Shown here piece by piece: positions 1-8,600 of a stretch of DNA of 64,000 nt. How positions within the stretch are numbered: position 1 is the stretch's first letter; each line of letters opens with the position of its first letter. Below the pieces are notes generated by a model that worked only from the letters and a program-made list of their open reading frames with translations, made no database searches and was not told the origin of the DNA. Source of the stretch: Paenibacillus tianjinensis. GTDB taxonomy: Bacteria > Bacillota > Bacilli > Paenibacillales > Paenibacillaceae. The stretch covers positions 4,526,001 through 4,590,000 of the forward strand of contig NZ_CP070969.1 of the NCBI RefSeq assembly GCF_017086365.1, read 5' to 3'. A program made the translations under genes and the position numbers.

Positions 1-359
1 GTAACAGGCTCATAAACCACCGGCATCAGCACATCCGTATTCAGCGTCCCTCCGCTGCCGCTTCTATTATCCACACCGGCGAGTAAAAAGGTAAGCGGCT
101 TATTCTCATCCTTTTCCTCCGGAGCCTCAGCATCTGCCGATGCTCCGGGCACTGGTGATGCAGGACCAGCAGTTTCAGCGGGAGGGGTCCCAGATGCCGA
201 TATCCGGTCAAGCGCCCGTTCGGCCTTAAAATACAGTGTTCCGGCATAGACAGCTCCGGCGATCAGACATGTACCAAGTATAGCTGAGATACTAAGCAGT
301 GTCTTGCGGGTACGTTTTTTGCTGCGTTGTGCTTTCCTTCTCTTGCTTCGCTCCTCCAT
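1..359 (-). CDS. LytR-CpsA-Psr (LCP) family protein, N-terminal part
   Basis: The gene runs off the left edge; about 119 N-terminal residues are visible. They show a basic cytoplasmic start (residues 1-19), one membrane segment (about 20-41), a Pro/Ala/Glu-rich linker and then the start of an extracellular domain with the LCP signature LLAGVDNRSG followed by NTDVLMPV. LCP proteins attach teichoic acids or other glycopolymers to peptidoglycan at the outer membrane face, using polyprenyl-phosphate-linked donors. The ATG at 359 is preceded by an AGGAGG ribosome site. The arginine residues and the rest of the catalytic domain lie outside the window, so the subfamily cannot be told. Confidence 0.82.
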   Translation of the reverse strand, partial: MEERSKRRKAQRSKKRTRKTLLSISAILGTCLIAGAVYAGTLYFKAERALDRISASGTPPAETAGPASPVPGASADAEAPEEKDENKPLTFLLAGVDNRSGSGGTLNTDVLMPVVYEPV

Positions 360-540
360 TCCCTTCCTCCTGGCTCCCTCTCATTAATGTTATAAGTTGT
401 AAATGATTATACCATAGGCTGGTAAAGCCGCTTACTAAAAAGTGGAAGAGATGCGGGGCGTATCATTGAGGTGTCGTCACATGCAGGCTTTTTCAAAAGG
501 TGTATAATAGTAGGAACTTACCAAAAAAGGATGTCATGAC

Positions 541-1509
541 ATGCTTCTTGCTGTGAACCGTGTGCTTAACCGGATGATGCCGCTGATCACTCCGCTGAGT
601 GTCCTGACCGGGGTACTCTGCGGCAGTGCGCTTACTCCTTACACCTTTTTGTCTCCCTGGCTGTTTGCTTTTATGACGTTTGCCGGCAGCATCAGTCTTG
701 GATTTAAAGATTTTGTGAATGTGCTCAAAAAGCCCGTGCCCCTGTTCGCCTGCTTATTTATCCTTCATCTGGCCATGCCGCTGGTTGCCTTCGGACTCGG
801 GAATGTGCTCTACCACTCGGATGAATTCACCATCACCGGCCTTGTGCTTGCTGCGGTGATTCCTACGGGGATCAGCAGCTTTATCTGGGTCAGCATTTAT
901 AAAGGCAACACCGCTCTTACCCTCTCGATTATTCTGATCGACACGCTGCTGGCTCCCTTTATCGTACCGGGTGTCCTTTCCGTGCTGATTGGAACCAGTG
1001 TGGAGCTGGATACCTGGGCCATGATGAGCAGCCTCTTCTGGATGATTGTCGTGCCCTCTCTCCTGGGTATGGTGCTTAATGAATGGAGCAAGGGTGCGGT
1101 CGCTCCCGTATGGAGCCCGAGACTGAACCCTCTATCCAAACTGTTCATGGCTGCCGTGATTATGATTAACGGCTCCGTCATTTCCCCTTACCTGGCGGAC
1201 ATCAATCTTCATCTGGTTGGTCTGGCCGCTGTCATTGTGCTGATGGCTTCCACCGGCTATTGTCTTTGCTTTCTCATCGCCAGGCTTCTGCGCTGGAACG
1301 AAGCAGATGAAGTCGCCCTGCTCTTCAACGGCGCCATGCGCAATATCAGCGCCGGCGCGGTACTCGCGGTGTCCTATTTCCCCGCTCCGGTCGCCGTCCC
1401 CGTCGTACTAGGCATGGTGTTTCAGCAGCTGCTCGCTTCGCTGGTAGGCTTCCTTCTTGGCCGCCGCTCCAAGGTAAATCAGGCAGCCGACCGCACTTCA
1501 GCGGCTTGA
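541..1509 (+). CDS. Bile acid:sodium symporter (BASS) family transporter
   Basis: A 322-residue, very hydrophobic protein with about nine or ten membrane segments and short loops, the size and pattern of the BASS/SBF fold. The segment VIPTGISSFIWVSIYKGNTAL and the C-terminal half with FNGAMRNISAGAVLAVSYF resemble the paired unwound-helix regions of this family. Bacterial members move organic anions with sodium, but the substrate cannot be read from sequence. A TATAAT hexamer at 503-508 and an AAGGATG ribosome site precede the start. It stands alone, followed by a GC-rich hairpin and the first 51-bp repeat array. Confidence 0.75.
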   Translation: MLLAVNRVLNRMMPLITPLSVLTGVLCGSALTPYTFLSPWLFAFMTFAGSISLGFKDFVNVLKKPVPLFACLFILHLAMPLVAFGLGNVLYHSDEFTITGLVLAAVIPTGISSFIWVSIYKGNTALTLSIILIDTLLAPFIVPGVLSVLIGTSVELDTWAMMSSLFWMIVVPSLLGMVLNEWSKGAVAPVWSPRLNPLSKLFMAAVIMINGSVISPYLADINLHLVGLAAVIVLMASTGYCLCFLIARLLRWNEADEVALLFNGAMRNISAGAVLAVSYFPAPVAVPVVLGMVFQQLLASLVGFLLGRRSKVNQAADRTSAA

Positions 1510-1513
1510 GCGA

Positions 1514-1546
1514 AGGCCGGGGATCGGTGAGTAAGCCCCCGGCCTC
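1514..1546 (+). terminator. GC-rich hairpin after the BASS gene
   Basis: GGCCGGGG at 1515-1522 pairs with CCCCGGCC at 1537-1544, five bases after the stop codon. There is no clear T-run, so termination is plausible but not certain. Confidence 0.5.
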
Positions 1547-1609
1547 TAACTCGGTCTAGCAGAAAGCCCCGCTGTAGGCTAAGGTTCTGGAGCCGAGAGG
1601 GCTGCTGCC

Positions 1610-1788
1610 CGAATGAGGCGAAATCAAAGGGATTTTTACCTTTAATTCCCCCATATTGCCCGCCTGCGGCGAAATCAAGGGGATTTTTACCTTTAATTCC
1701 CTCATACTGCCCACCTGTGGCGAAATCAAGGGGATTTTTACCTTTAATTCCCCCATACTGCCCACTTGCGGCGAAATCGAAGGTACTT
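1610..1788 (+). repeat. 51-bp tandem hairpin array A, left part
   Basis: Hairpin cores start at 1622, 1673, 1724 and 1775, exactly 51 bp apart. Each core is AATCAAAGG (or close), a T-rich loop, and CCTTTAATT, followed by a spacer of about 25 bp that is nearly the same in each unit (for example CCCCATACTGCCCACCTG). The fourth unit is interrupted at 1788 by an IS3-family element. The array continues at 3063. It lies downstream of the BASS gene and in its orientation. The reading frames crossing the units look like by-products of the 51-bp (17-codon) period. Confidence 0.9.
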
Positions 1789-1826
1789 TGGACCTCCGTC
1801 AAGAAAGTGGACACCAAAAGACAAAA

Positions 1827-2657
1827 TTAAGCTGCTTTTCGCTTGAATTTCGCGGCGAACTGGACCGGAGATATGTAGCCCAGAGCGCCGTGGATTCGTT
1901 TGCGGTTATAGAAAAATTCAATGTACTGGTAGATTTCTTCATAGGCCTGTTTCTTTGTTTTAAATCGAGTACAGTACACAAACTCTTTTTTCAACAGGCT
2001 ATGAAAAGATTCAATACAGGCATTGTCGTAACAGTTGCCTTTGCGGCTCATACTTGCCTTCATGCGGTATTTCTTCAACTGTTTTCGGTAGTCGGCAGAG
2101 GCATATTGTGATCCGCGGTCCGAATGGTGGATGAGGTCTTTCTTGGGGCGTTTAGCCTTGTAAGCATCGTCCAGGGCACCTAAAACAAGATCGGTGGTCA
2201 TACGGTCGCCCAGCCTCCAACCTACGATTTCCCGGGTGCAGAGGTCAAGCACGCTGGCGAGATACATCCGCCCTTCCCGGCAGGGGATATAGGTGATGTC
2301 TGCGACCCAAGTCTGATTCGGTTTTTCGGTGAAAAATTGCTGGTTCAGTAAATTAGGTGCAACAGGCAAATCGTGGTTGGAGTCGGTCGTATTCACGCGG
2401 AATTTCTTTGCTACACAGGACCGGAAACCCAGCTCTCTCATGTACTTCCCTACGGTGCGCTCGCTGACTACATGGCCTTCACGCTGCAGGAGAATCGTGA
2501 TTTTGGGACTGCCATAGCGGCCCTTTGTATCGTGAAAATAATAGGTAATCCGCTGGCACAGCAGCGCTTTCCGGGCTGCTTGTAGACTTGGCTTTGCGGT
2601 TCTCCACTTGTAATACCCGCTCCTTGATACCTCGAGGGTGCTGCACATCTTCTCCAC
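1827..2657 (-). CDS. IS3-family transposase OrfB (DDE integrase domain)
   Basis: Catalytic half of the transposase. The DDE triad is visible: Asp in WVADITYIP, Asp in LIHHSDRGSQYAS and Glu in CYDNACIESFHSLLKKE. The ATG-initiated stretch is 276 residues, but the open frame continues upstream through FQFIEDHRSRYSVEKMCSTL, a stretch typical of OrfB. The functional protein is therefore very likely an OrfAB fusion made by -1 frameshifting at the seven-A run of the coding strand (2729-2735). It would act on the element's own ends and those of the truncated copy next door. Confidence 0.92.
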   Translation of the reverse strand: MEKMCSTLEVSRSGYYKWRTAKPSLQAARKALLCQRITYYFHDTKGRYGSPKITILLQREGHVVSERTVGKYMRELGFRSCVAKKFRVNTTDSNHDLPVAPNLLNQQFFTEKPNQTWVADITYIPCREGRMYLASVLDLCTREIVGWRLGDRMTTDLVLGALDDAYKAKRPKKDLIHHSDRGSQYASADYRKQLKKYRMKASMSRKGNCYDNACIESFHSLLKKEFVYCTRFKTKKQAYEEIYQYIEFFYNRKRIHGALGYISPVQFAAKFKRKAA

Positions 2658-2695
2658 AGAATACCGGGAGCGGTGATCTTCGATAAACTGAAATC

Positions 2696-2992
2696 TCAGT
2701 TCTTTGGATTGCTGAAGATGTGCACTGCTTTTTTTAAAATTTCCATTTCCTCGGCCAAGTCGGCCAGTTGCCGATCTCGTTCTTTCAGCTGGCGCTCGAG
2801 CTCTTTAACCTTTTCCGGACTGGACACAGGCTCACTCTGAAACTGCCGGTATTTTCCTAGCCATTGATGTAGGGTTTTTGCAGGGATATCGAGCTCCTGG
2901 GCCAGTTCCGCCACCGTCTTGGTCTGCTCTTGGATATACTTTACCGTCTGCTTTTTAAACTCGTCGTTATAGCTTTTTCGTGTTCCACTCAT
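2696..2992 (-). CDS. IS3-family transposase OrfA (helix-turn-helix)
   Basis: A 98-residue protein with an N-terminal helix-turn-helix (YNDEFKKQTVKYIQEQTKTV, AELAQELDIPAKTLHQWLGKY) followed by a leucine-zipper-like coiled coil (VKELERQLKERDRQLADLAEEMEILKKAV). It binds the terminal repeats and forms the N-terminal part of the OrfAB fusion. The slippery run lies in the codons for LKKA, just before its stop. A near-identical orfA occurs in the truncated copy at 3341-3637. Confidence 0.92.
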   Translation of the reverse strand: MSGTRKSYNDEFKKQTVKYIQEQTKTVAELAQELDIPAKTLHQWLGKYRQFQSEPVSSPEKVKELERQLKERDRQLADLAEEMEILKKAVHIFSNPKN

Positions 2993-3062
2993 GTGGACAC
3001 CTCCTCGTTAATCTCATTATCTCTGGGCTTTTAACGGGTGTCCACTTTTAAGACTAACAGCA

Positions 3063-3177
3063 CTTTTCCCCTTAATTTCTCATTACTGCCCGTCTGTGCC
3101 GGAATCAAAGGTACTTTTCCCCTTAATTCCTCCATACTGCCAGCTTGCGCCGAATTCAAAGGTACTTTTACCATTGT
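3063..3177 (+). repeat. 51-bp tandem hairpin array A, middle part
   Basis: This is the continuation of the interrupted array between the two IS copies. Cores begin at 3103 and about 3154, again 51 bp apart, with arms AATCAAAGG and CCCTTAATT and a TACTTTT-type loop. The second unit breaks off at about 3175, where truncated IS sequence begins. Confidence 0.85.
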
Positions 3178-3381
3178 GTAAATAATAGGTAATCCACTGG
3201 CACAGCAACGCTTTCCGGGCTGCTTGTAGACTTGGCTTTGCGGTTCTCCACTTGTAATAGCCGCTCCTTGATACCTCGAGGGTGCTGTTACATTTTCTCC
3301 ACAGAATACCGGGAGCGGTGATCTTCGATAAACTGAAATCTCAGTTCTTTGGATTGCTGAAGATGTGCACTGCTTTTTTTA
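3178..3381 (-). pseudogene. orfB fragment of the truncated IS3 copy
   Basis: Only the N-terminal portion of orfB remains. Compared with the intact copy there is a one-base insertion near 3288 (GCTGTTACAT where the intact copy has GCTGCACAT), and the DDE region is absent. It is not expected to yield an active transposase. Confidence 0.85.
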
Positions 3382-3637
3382 AAATTTCCATTTCCTCGGC
3401 CAAGTCGGCCAGTTGCCGATCTCGTTCTTTCAGCTGACGCTCGAGCTCTTTAACCTTTTCCGGACTGGACACAGGTTCGCTCTGAAACTGCCGGTATTTT
3501 CCTAGCCATTGATGTAGGGTTTTTGCAGGGATATCGAGCTCCTGGGCCAGTTCCGCCACCGTCTTGGTCTGCTCTTGGATATACTTTACCGTCTGTTTCT
3601 TAAACTCGTCGCTGTAGCTTTTTCGTGTTCCACTCAT
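3341..3637 (-). CDS. IS3-family OrfA in the truncated copy
   Basis: A 98-residue OrfA differing from the copy at 2696-2992 at one residue (Asn to Ser at position 9). It has an intact helix-turn-helix and coiled coil, and the seven-base slippery run is kept at 3374-3380. Because its orfB partner is deleted, any product would be OrfA alone or a short fusion. In IS3-family elements OrfA can bind the ends and dampen transposition, so it might act on the intact neighbour; that is inference. Confidence 0.85.
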   Translation of the reverse strand: MSGTRKSYSDEFKKQTVKYIQEQTKTVAELAQELDIPAKTLHQWLGKYRQFQSEPVSSPEKVKELERQLKERDRQLADLAEEMEILKKAVHIFSNPKN

Positions 3638-3707
3638 GTGGACACCTCCTCGTTACTCTCATTATCTCTGGGCTTTTAACGGGTGTCCACTTTTAAGACT
3701 AACAGCA

Positions 3708-3830
3708 CTTTTACCATTAATTCCTCCATACTACCCGTCTACGGCGAAATCAAAGGTACATTTACCTCTATTTTCCCCATACAGCCCGCGTGCGCCGATA
3801 TCAAAGGCACTTTTACCCGGGCACGCAGCT
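3708..3830 (+). repeat. 51-bp tandem hairpin array A, right part
   Basis: The array resumes directly after the truncated IS. Cores are centred near 3748-3773 and 3799-3824, in 51-bp phase, with arms such as AATCAAAGG and CCTCTATTT. Here the loop is TACATTTA or CACTTTTA. The units are the most diverged of array A, as expected at the edge of a decaying array. Confidence 0.8.
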
Positions 3831-3910
3831 CTCGCCAACAGATTCTCGGGTGCCCCACACTGGTCAGGTGCTGAAGCAGGCCGTAGCTAAAAAAGCCTAA
3901 GCTTAGTAAA

Positions 3911-3951
3911 AATAAGAGGTCGGCGACAATCCAGGTCGTTGATCTCTTATT
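3911..3951. terminator. Long hairpin before the nitrate operon control region
   Basis: A 17-bp stem, including G.U pairs in one direction, forms between AATAAGAGGTCGGCGAC and GTCGTTGATCTCTTATT. Read leftward it is followed by TTTTTA, so it fits a terminator on the minus strand better than on the plus strand. No minus-strand gene is evident just to its right, so its role is open. Confidence 0.5.
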
Positions 3952-3970
3952 TGTTGGAATTTTCATTATA

Positions 3971-3987
3971 TGTTAGAATACCTAACA
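3971..3987 (+). promoter_or_regulatory. GlnR/TnrA-type box 1 upstream of the nitrate transporter
   Basis: TGTTAGAATACCTAACA is an exact match to the TGTNA-N7-TNACA core bound by the nitrogen regulators GlnR and TnrA in Bacillus and Paenibacillus. It is centred 74 bp (seven helical turns) upstream of a second box at 4045-4061. Confidence 0.75.
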
Positions 3988-4044
3988 CAATATCCAATAA
4001 TCCGCTCTAAAAAAAGCATAAATATGAATAAATAAAAATTTATA

Positions 4045-4061
4045 TGTCATCATTATTGACA
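4045..4061 (+). promoter_or_regulatory. GlnR/TnrA-type box 2 overlapping the -35
   Basis: TGTCATCATTATTGACA is another exact TGTNA-N7-TNACA match. Its last six bases are the -35 hexamer of the promoter at 4056-4084, a position that suits repression by GlnR or competition with polymerase. The upstream box could support looping or activation. Confidence 0.75.
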
Positions 4062-4084
4062 TTTTCAGTGTGACTATTTATATT
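4056..4084 (+). promoter_or_regulatory. Sigma-A promoter of the assimilatory nitrate operon
   Basis: TTGACA (4056-4061) and TATATT (4079-4084) are separated by 17 bp, so transcription should start near 4091. That leaves a leader of about 240 nt before the transporter start codon. Confidence 0.75.
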
Positions 4085-4090
4085 GACAAT

Positions 4091-4288
4091 ATAAGATTTC
4101 AACGACACAGCATTGTGTCAACAAAGGAAACAACGGGTTCTCCCCACAATGTTGTGGCTGGATGGCCTGTTGTACCGGCATTCTTACATTTGTTTATAAA
4201 GTCAGCTACGATGACGTGGCTGCAATTGGCAACGGGGCCGATTAACACAATCCGCAGGTATGCGGGTTCTGTCAGTCGGCCCTTTTTT
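4091..4288 (+). promoter_or_regulatory. Structured leader with attenuator before nitrate assimilation genes
   Basis: The leader holds two small hairpins, GACAC-AGCATT-GTGTC (4104-4119) and CCAC-AATGTT-GTGG (4144-4157), each with a six-base loop that begins with A. A third hairpin with a G.U pair follows at 4203-4222, then an intrinsic terminator at 4235-4288. Paired hexaloop hairpins before a terminator are what ANTAR-domain antiterminators such as NasR recognise. The second loop has the expected A1 and G4; the first has A1 but A at position 4, so the match is partial. A nitrate- or nitrogen-responsive antitermination switch is inferred, not shown. Confidence 0.6.
4235..4288 (+). terminator. 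Intrinsic terminator inside the nitrate leader
   Basis: GGGCCGA (4235-4241) pairs with TCGGCCC (4276-4282), with an inner CCGCA/TGCGG stem (4252-4265), and is followed directly by six T (4283-4288). It lies 45 bp before the transporter start, between promoter and gene, so read-through must be regulated or partial. Confidence 0.85.
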
Positions 4289-4332
4289 GTCGATTCACTT
4301 ACTTGGGGTTTATTAAAAGGAGGATGTCAGCA

Positions 4333-5565
4333 ATGGAAGCAAAAAGTTTTCGCAAGGCGGGTCATGCCCCGAGTTTATTCTCAGCTTTTTTGTACTTTGA
4401 CGTAAGTTTCATGATTTGGGTGCTGTGCGGAGCGCTATCGCTCTACATTACCAAGGACTTCGGATTGTCAGATACCCAAAAAGCAACCATGGTCGCCATC
4501 CCAATCCTCGGCGGCTCGATCTTCCGGATTCCAATGGGGATCCTGGCAGACCGCATCGGGAGCAAAAAAGCGGGTCTGACCGGGATGTTCCTCACCATTA
4601 TTCCCCTCCTGTGGGGCTGGCTTGGCGGAAGCAGCCTGCTGCAGATTCATATGATCGGATTCCTGCTCGGTTTCGCAGGTGCAAGCTTTGCCGTATCGCT
4701 GTCCCTTGCAAGCCGCTGGTACCCTCCGCAATATCAGGGGCTGGCGATGGGTATTGCCGGTGCAGGAAACAGCGGAACCGCGCTGGCTACCTTTTTCGGA
4801 CCGCAAATCGCCCAGGCTTACGGATGGCACAGTGTATTCGGACTCGCGCTGATTCCTCTGGCGATCGTTATGATTGTTTTTGCCATATTAGCTAAAGATG
4901 CCCCGAATGCCCCTGCACCTAAACCGCTCAAAGATTACCTCAGCGTCTTCAAGCATGCGGATACCTGGTGGTTCTCGATGTTCTACGCCATTACCTTCGG
5001 CGGGTTTGTCGGGTTCGCCAACTACGCGAGCATTTTCTTCTACGATGTGTACGGCGACGCCGCACACCCCGGCGGGCTGACCAAAATCCAGGTAGGATAC
5101 CTGGTTACCATTACAGTTATCGCGGGCAGCTTCTTCCGTCCTTTAGGCGGCTGGATTGCGGACCGGATTGGCGGCATGCGTCTGCTGCTTGTTTTGTACA
5201 GTGTGATTTCGGTATGTGCGTTTGCCATTGCCTCAATGCCGGGTTCATTCCTTGTGATGCTGCTCTATACCAGCGTAATGATGGCCTGCCTCGGGATGGG
5301 GAACGGCTCGGTCTTTCAGATCATCCCTCAGCGCTTCTCCAGAGAGATCGGAGTCATTACCGGCATTGTCGGTGCAGCCGGAGGTCTTGGCGGATATCTG
5401 CTGCCGACTTACGTCCTGGGCCCGCTGAAGCAGTCCACAGGCTCACAGGTCACCGGATTTCTCGTGGTCGGTTCCATTGTGCTCCTCACCACCCTAATCT
5501 TCTACGCTGTAACAAGATCCTGGAGAAAGTCCTGGGCGAAGGCAGAGTCGGGTGTAAATTACTAA
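4333..5565 (+). CDS. nasA: NarK/NasA-type nitrate transporter (MFS)
   Basis: A 410-residue major facilitator protein with 12 predicted membrane segments. It has both nitrate-signature regions of the nitrate/nitrite porter family: GIAGAGNSGTALATFFGP in the first half and GMGNGSVFQI with GIVGAAGGLGGYLLP in the second. It should import nitrate for the reductase encoded 37 bp downstream. The ATG at 4333 is chosen because GGAGG ends nine bases before it; the ATG at 4324 touches the ribosome site. Context (GlnR boxes, fused assimilatory reductase) points to assimilation, whereas the second NarK at 40.4-41.9 kb belongs to the respiratory cluster. Confidence 0.88.
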   Translation: MEAKSFRKAGHAPSLFSAFLYFDVSFMIWVLCGALSLYITKDFGLSDTQKATMVAIPILGGSIFRIPMGILADRIGSKKAGLTGMFLTIIPLLWGWLGGSSLLQIHMIGFLLGFAGASFAVSLSLASRWYPPQYQGLAMGIAGAGNSGTALATFFGPQIAQAYGWHSVFGLALIPLAIVMIVFAILAKDAPNAPAPKPLKDYLSVFKHADTWWFSMFYAITFGGFVGFANYASIFFYDVYGDAAHPGGLTKIQVGYLVTITVIAGSFFRPLGGWIADRIGGMRLLLVLYSVISVCAFAIASMPGSFLVMLLYTSVMMACLGMGNGSVFQIIPQRFSREIGVITGIVGAAGGLGGYLLPTYVLGPLKQSTGSQVTGFLVVGSIVLLTTLIFYAVTRSWRKSWAKAESGVNY

Positions 5566-5602
5566 TCAGCTCGTATAGAAAACTTCGGGGCGGTGAACTC
5601 AC

Positions 5603-8600
5603 ATGACAACTGACAAAGTTAAAAGCGTCTGTCCTTACTGCGGGGTTGGCTGCGGGATCATACTCGAAGTATCGGATAACCGCGTAGTCAAAATTACCGG
5701 GGATAAGGAGCATCCGGCCAATTTCGGCCGGTTGTGCACCAAAGGCAGCACCGCTGCAGCTGCGATTACGGAATCCGGCAGGATGGAGTATGCCTACAGC
5801 CGCCCCTCCCGGGGGGCTGAACCTGTAAAAATGGAAATCAGCGCAGCCATCTCCGAAACCGCGAAGCGGCTGCGCAGCATTCTGGAGGAACACGGCCCGG
5901 ATGCCCTCTCCGTCTATGTATCGGGCCAAATGTCGCTGGAGGCCCAGTATCTGATTAACAAGCTGGCCAAAGGCTTCATCCGGACGCCGAATATTGAGTC
6001 CAATTCACGTCTGTGTATGGCTGGTGCCGGGAACGGCTACAAGCTCTCCCTGGGGGCGGATGGCCCTCCGGGTTCCTATCAGGACATGGATCAGACCGAT
6101 TTATTCTTCGTGATCGGAGCCAATATGGCCGATTGTCATCCGATTCTGTTCCTGAGGATGATGGACCGGGTGAAGAACGGCGCCAAGCTGATTGTCGTTG
6201 ACCCCCGGCGGACGGCTACGGCGGAGAAGGCGGACCTGTTCATGCAGATCAGACCCGGAACGGATCTGGCCCTGCTTAACGGACTGCTGCATCTGCTGGT
6301 AAAGAACGGCCATACGGACCCGGAATTTATCTCCCGGTTCACCTTGGGCTTTGAGAGCATGGAGGAATTCCTGGAGGATTATCCGCCAGATAAAGTCTCC
6401 GAAATCACCGGCATTCCGGAAGCGGATATCCGTCAGGCGGCCGAGTGGATTGGTGAGGCTCCAGAGTGGATGTCCTGCTGGACTATGGGTCTCAACCAGA
6501 GCATTCACGGCACCTGGCACACCAATGCTATTTGTAATCTGCATCTGGCTACAGGAGCGATCTGCCGTCCGGGGAGCGGTCCCTTCTCCCTCACCGGACA
6601 GCCCAATGCCATGGGCGGCCGGGAGATGGGCTACATGGGGCCGGGCTTGCCCGGACAGCGTTCTCTGGTGTCTGAGGCTGACCGCAGCTTCATAGAGAAG
6701 CTGTGGGAAATTCCCCAAGGCACTCTTAGAACGGATGTCAGTGCCGGTACCATCTCCATGTTCGAAAGCATGATCACAGGCCAGATCAAAGCCTGCTGGA
6801 TCATCTGCACCAATCCGGTGGCTACCGTTCCGAACCGCAGGAAGGTCATCGCTGCCCTGGAAGCGGCAGAGCTGGTTATTACCCAGGACAGCTTCCTGGA
6901 TACCGAGACCAACCGGTATGCGGATATCCTGCTGCCTGGAGCCTTATGGGCTGAAGGTGAAGGCGTGATGATTAATTCGGAGCGCAACCTGACCCTGATG
7001 CAGCAGGCCGTGAAGCCGCCTGGAGAAGCCATGCCGGACTGGCAGCTTATCGCTCGGGTAGCCGCTGAGATGGGTTATGCTGAGGCTTTTTCCTACTCTT
7101 CTTCAGCCGAGGTTTACGCGGAAATCCAGCAAGCCTGGAATCCGAAAACAGGATACGACCTGCGCGGGGCTACTTACGAACGGCTGCGGGAAACGCCAGT
7201 TCAGTGGCCAAGTGCGCCGGATCAGCCGAACGACCGGAATCCCATCCGGTATCTGAACCGTCAAGGCGGCACAGCACAGAACGAGCCTTCAGATAAAGGT
7301 TCTCCGGATCTTGTGTTCCCGACAGAAAGCGGAAAAGCTGTGTTCTGGGCACGTCCGTATATGCCGCCTGCAGAGCTGCCGGACAACGACTATCCCTTTG
7401 TGCTGAATTCCGGCCGTTTGCAGCATCAATGGCATACGCTGACCAAAACAGGCAAAGTCCAGAAGCTCAATAAATTAAATCCGGGACCCTTTGTAGAAAT
7501 TCATCCGGAAGATGCTGAAGTCCTGGGAATTAAAGACCGGGAGCCAGTGGAGCTCCGTTCGCGGCGGGGGCTGGCTGTTCTTCCGGCGGTCCTCTCAGAC
7601 CGTGTGCGCCCCGGCAACTGCTTTGCCCCTTTTCACTGGAATGATGTCTTTGGAGCTCAGCTGGCTGTCAATGATGTTACCAATGATGCCGTCGACCCAA
7701 TGTCCTTGCAGCCCGAGTTAAAATTCTGTTCGGTGTCTCTGGTCAAGGCTGCAGTTCAGCCTGGCGGAGAACGGCATACGCCGGCCAAAGACCAGAGTCC
7801 GGCTTCACAGCCAGCCAGCACTGAGACCATCCACCCTGAGGAGGCCGTAACGATGAAGCAGCTCGACACACTCGCAGGTCTGCTAGGGATTGAAGTCCCT
7901 GCAGCCCTGAATCTGGATAGCCACGAACAGGCTTATCTCTCCGGCTTCCTCACCAGCCTGCGCACCGAGGCTGGCGGGTCCGCTTCCGGCATCCCGGTTC
8001 TTCCGTCCAGCGCACCTTTTGAAGCACCTACCCGTTTCTTTGTAGATGGCCTGCTCGCAGGCATGTTCTCCCGCGTCCCGCTTACCGGAGCGGAAGCATA
8101 CGCAAGAACAGTAACGCTAACAGAATCAGACCCATCAGTGGCTGCCCCGCTGCCGGAGAGTACCGCTGCGGCCAAGCTTCCGGTAACTATTCTTTGGGCT
8201 TCACAGACGGGGAATGCGGAGGGTGCAGCCATTGACTGCGCCAGGAAGCTACAGCAAGCCGGTTATGATGTACGGCTCGTAAATATGAACCAATACTCCG
8301 TGAGCGATCTGGCCAAGAACCGGTTTGCCCTGTTCATCGCCAGCACCTTCGGAGCCGGGGACCCTCCGGACAATGGCGAAAGCTTCTTCCAGTCCCTTCA
8401 GGTAGAGAATGCCCCCCAGCTTCAGGGTCTGCGTTATGCTGTGCTCGCTTTCGGGGATTCCAATTACGATCTCTTTTGCGGCTTCGGGCGGAATCTGGAT
8501 AACCGCCTTACGGAGCTTGGCGCGCAGCGGCTGCTTGACTGTGCCCATTGCGATACAGACTTTCAAGAGCAGGTGGATGCTTGGACGAATGATATCTCTG

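Larger units (their letters stand above)
1789..3062 (-). mobile_element. Intact IS3-family insertion sequence
   Basis: The 1274-bp element begins TG at 1789 and ends CA at 3062. Imperfect terminal inverted repeats share the inner core AAAGTGGACACC (left) and GGTGTCCACTTTT (right). A 3-bp duplication CTT flanks it (1786-1788 and 3063-3065). It carries overlapping orfA and orfB on the minus strand with a slippery A7 between them, as expected for IS3-family elements. Removing the element and one CTT restores the phase of the 51-bp array: the next core at 3103 equals 1775 + 51 + 1277. Both frames are open, so it may still be active. Confidence 0.93.
3178..3707 (-). mobile_element. Truncated second copy of the same IS3-family element
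   Basis: About 530 bp nearly identical to 2533-3062 of the intact copy. It keeps the right end (through CA at 3707, again followed by CTT), a complete orfA and the 5' part of orfB. The left end and the catalytic part are missing, so the element cannot move by itself. The left junction at about 3175-3180 falls inside a 51-bp repeat unit, consistent with a deletion running from the IS into the array. Confidence 0.9.

Noticed and set aside
1479..2111. Open frames running through array A, and similar frames through arrays B and C, as repeat proteins
   Set aside because: A 51-bp period keeps several frames open on both strands. Frames run on into unrelated flanking sequence, lack ribosome sites, and the hairpin arms rather than the peptide are conserved.
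1610..3830. The 51-bp repeats as a CRISPR array
   Set aside because: Spacers are nearly identical within an array, the repeat is a hairpin with drift, and no cas genes occur in the window.
3739..3966. A 75-residue minus-strand frame with a hydrophobic stretch
   Set aside because: It is built from the repeat array and the 3911-3951 hairpin and has no ribosome site.
4070..4405. A 111-residue frame starting in the nitrate leader
   Set aside because: It runs across the attenuator and into the transporter gene in another frame without a ribosome site.
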